Assembly (NCBI GenBank): GCA_965221075.1
Contig: OZ244865.1
Coordinates: forward strand, 3,162,001 to 3,226,000
DNA length: 64,000 nucleotides
Direction: 5' to 3'
Source: UBA2970 sp965221075
GTDB lineage: Bacteria > Verrucomicrobiota > Verrucomicrobiia > Limisphaerales > AAA164-E04
A program made the translations under genes and the position numbers. Positions 62,723-64,000 of the stretch are shown here, one piece after another. The notes under the pieces were generated by a model. That model was not told the origin of the DNA, made no database searches, and worked only from the letters and a program-made list of their open reading frames with translations. The stretch's first letter is position 1. Each line of letters opens with the position of its first letter.

Positions 62723-63121
62723 GCTCCCCCCTGCACAAGCGGTTCCCGGAACAAGACGGAGAGCGCTCCCAATGCGTCCGATGGCGCCCGCAGCCTATGT
62801 CCACATCCTCGCAGAAGCTCCGGATCGCCCGCCGCGCCCTGGCCGCCGACGTGCCGCCCTTGGAAGCAGGATGTCCGGATGACTGGGCCGCTGCTTGCAG
62901 TGGAATCGGCCGCCTGGAAAGGAAAGCGCTGCCATGGGCAAGGCGGCCGCCATCCGGGGCGAACGCTGTCGCATCGGACGGCTGGCGGCCTCCAAGGCGG
63001 GATCGCACCTGCCGATGCGGGCTTGAAGGAACCGTCCCGGTCCGCCGGCAAGCCAGCACAGGCGGCGCCTACTGTTCGCAACCTGGGCCGGCGGACAGTC
63101 GGCGGCCCGGATCGGCGCGGC
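62723..63121. other. Intergenic 399 bases
   Basis: Between the IS5 remnant and the SDR gene. No gene recognised. It may include eroded flank of the insertion sequence. No promoter or terminator could be supported. Confidence 0.35.
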
Positions 63122-63856
63122 TCAGGAGTGGGACCAGCCGCGATCGACGAGGAGCTCCTGGCCGGTGACGGCCCGGCTGGCGGCGCTGCACAGGAAGAGG
63201 GCGACGTCGGCGACCTCCTCGGGCTGGATCAGGCGGGGGATGCACTGTGAGGTGAGGATGGTCTCCTCGACCTCGGGGGTGACGAACTGGCGCCGCTGCC
63301 GCTCGGTCATGATCCAGCCGGGGGAGAGGGTGTTTACCCGTATGGAGCGGTCGCCCAGCTCGCGGGCCAGAGAGCGGGTGAAGCCCTGGATGCCGGCCTT
63401 GGTGGAGACGTAGGCGGTCATCTCGCGCGGGGTTTGGTGAAAGGTGATGCTCGAGAAGTTCAGCACGGCGGATCCCTCCGCCATGCTGGGCAGCGCCGCC
63501 TGGGCGGCGAGGAAGTAGGCCCGCAGGTTGCGGGCGAAGAGGACGTCCCACTCCTCCACGGTCATCCGGTCGAAGGGGATTCTGGGATCGGCGGCCGCGT
63601 TGTTGACCAGAGCCCCGATGGGAGCGATCGGGGCGATCCATTCCCGAACGGCTTCCGGCCGGAGCAGATCCACTTCGCTGAAGCGGGCGTTCCGGCCCAG
63701 CTCCGCCTCCAGCAGCCTTCCCGCCCGGGACTCCACGTCGCAGAAGTGCACCGTCGCCCCTTGCCCGGCAAAGGCCCGCACCATCGCCTTCCCGATGCCG
63801 GCCGCGCCGCCTGTGACGAGAACGTTCTTTCCTTCGAGATCCGGATAGCGGGTCAT
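63122..63856 (-). CDS. Short-chain dehydrogenase/reductase
   Basis: 244 residues, classical SDR. NAD(P) loop VLVTGGAAGIGKAM, Asp in FCDVESR suggesting NAD preference, VNNAAADPRIPF, catalytic Ser in LNFSSITFHQ, and Tyr-x-x-x-Lys in TAYVSTKAGIQGFTRSL, then VNTLSPGWIMT. C-terminal GQELLVDRGWSHS. Substrate unknown; similar enzymes reduce sugars or ketones. The start overlaps the stop of a partial upstream gene (ATGA). Confidence 0.94.
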   Translation of the reverse strand: MTRYPDLEGKNVLVTGGAAGIGKAMVRAFAGQGATVHFCDVESRAGRLLEAELGRNARFSEVDLLRPEAVREWIAPIAPIGALVNNAAADPRIPFDRMTVEEWDVLFARNLRAYFLAAQAALPSMAEGSAVLNFSSITFHQTPREMTAYVSTKAGIQGFTRSLARELGDRSIRVNTLSPGWIMTERQRRQFVTPEVEETILTSQCIPRLIQPEEVADVALFLCSAASRAVTGQELLVDRGWSHS

Positions 63857-64000
63857 GGCTGGCGGAGGGGAATCGGCGTCCGGGGGGAGGCTGGCAGGGG
63901 GGGCTCCAGCCGGGCCAGCCAGGACTGGACCGCCTGGAGCGCCTCGTCCAGAGGGACGTCCTGCAGGCAGTGGGCGACGTCGAAGCGGCAGGCGTCGAAG
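63853..64000 (-). CDS. C-terminal end of an unidentified protein (partial)
   Basis: A frame enters from the right edge and stops with TGA at 63853-63855, overlapping the SDR start. Visible are 48 residues (FDACRFDVAHCLQDVPLDEA, then LQAVQSWLARLEPPL and a Pro/Arg-rich tail). Too little for a family. The overlap suggests one operon with the dehydrogenase, perhaps a shared sugar or acid catabolic route. Confidence 0.6.
   Translation of the reverse strand, partial: FDACRFDVAHCLQDVPLDEALQAVQSWLARLEPPLPASPRTPIPLRQP

Overview
The window is GC-rich (roughly two thirds G+C), densely coded bacterial DNA. Several features suggest Verrucomicrobiota: two H-X9-DG type prepilin-like proteins with the FTLIELLVVIAIIAILAG leader, a lamin-tail/CotH-kinase surface protein, acidic 76-residue ferredoxins of the MADKENK... 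type, and a DUF4266-like lipoprotein next to an outer-membrane barrel protein. This is an inference from gene content; no rRNA or tRNA gene was seen.

Layout. 1-1171: the 3' end of a degenerate ATPase and a long geneless stretch; 1-545 is repeated, diverged, at 52278-52845. 1172-2884: Lrp/AsnC regulator and cysteine desulfurase. 2951-6971: a lower-GC island with a broken DUF4411 toxin gene, its XRE/ImmA partner, and an EcoRV-like restriction-modification pair. 7388-11397: SMP-30 hydrolase, TatD nuclease and ExoIII with overlapping ends, then a helicase-family protein that has lost its motor. 11824-16622: bioB, a DUF255 thioredoxin-like protein and a two-domain PPK2. 16711-20112: prepilin-like protein, TIGR01777 epimerase, a geneless stretch, metF. 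20449-24072: an ISAzo13 transposase remnant, then a tandem array of seven intact ferredoxin genes plus one dead copy, mostly on an exact 431-bp period. 24083-27236: HAD hydrolase, Tat-exported alpha/beta hydrolase, YggT and DUF4203 membrane proteins. 27404-30641: cmr1-cmr4-cmr5-cmr6 of a type III-B CRISPR effector with no cmr2/cas10, no cmr3 and no array. 30579-35178: flavoprotein disulfide reductase, TVP38 protein, ilvD, glutathione peroxidase. 35300-38423: PUR-domain protein, rsfS, nadD, cstA. 39345-42282: STAS protein and two histone-like HARE-HTH paralogues. 42340-47854: disulfide reductase, GrpE-like protein, grpE, dnaJ, rsmE. 47829-50653: CotH protein and prepilin-like protein. 51181-52470: ATPase pseudogene split by an amber stop. 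53157-57800: ABC exporter (MacB/LolCDE type) plus a secreted protein. 57995-61959: a second DUF255 protein, a barrel protein and a small lipoprotein. 62290-62722: IS5-type transposase remnant. 63122-64000: SDR dehydrogenase and a partial gene.

How the genes work together. Housekeeping genes sit in short, tightly overlapping operons (many ATGA/GTGA junctions). Between them lie unusually long geneless stretches, at least three of which hold recognisable dead genes (ISAzo13, IS5, ATPase), so gene decay is a theme. Defence functions are prominent but partly dismantled: an apparently intact EcoRV-like system, a toxin broken by a homopolymer frameshift plus an amber codon, a Cmr operon without its Cas10 half, and a helicase-family protein reduced to its end domains. 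The ferredoxin array, whose intergenic spacers are better conserved than the protein cores, is the most unusual structure.
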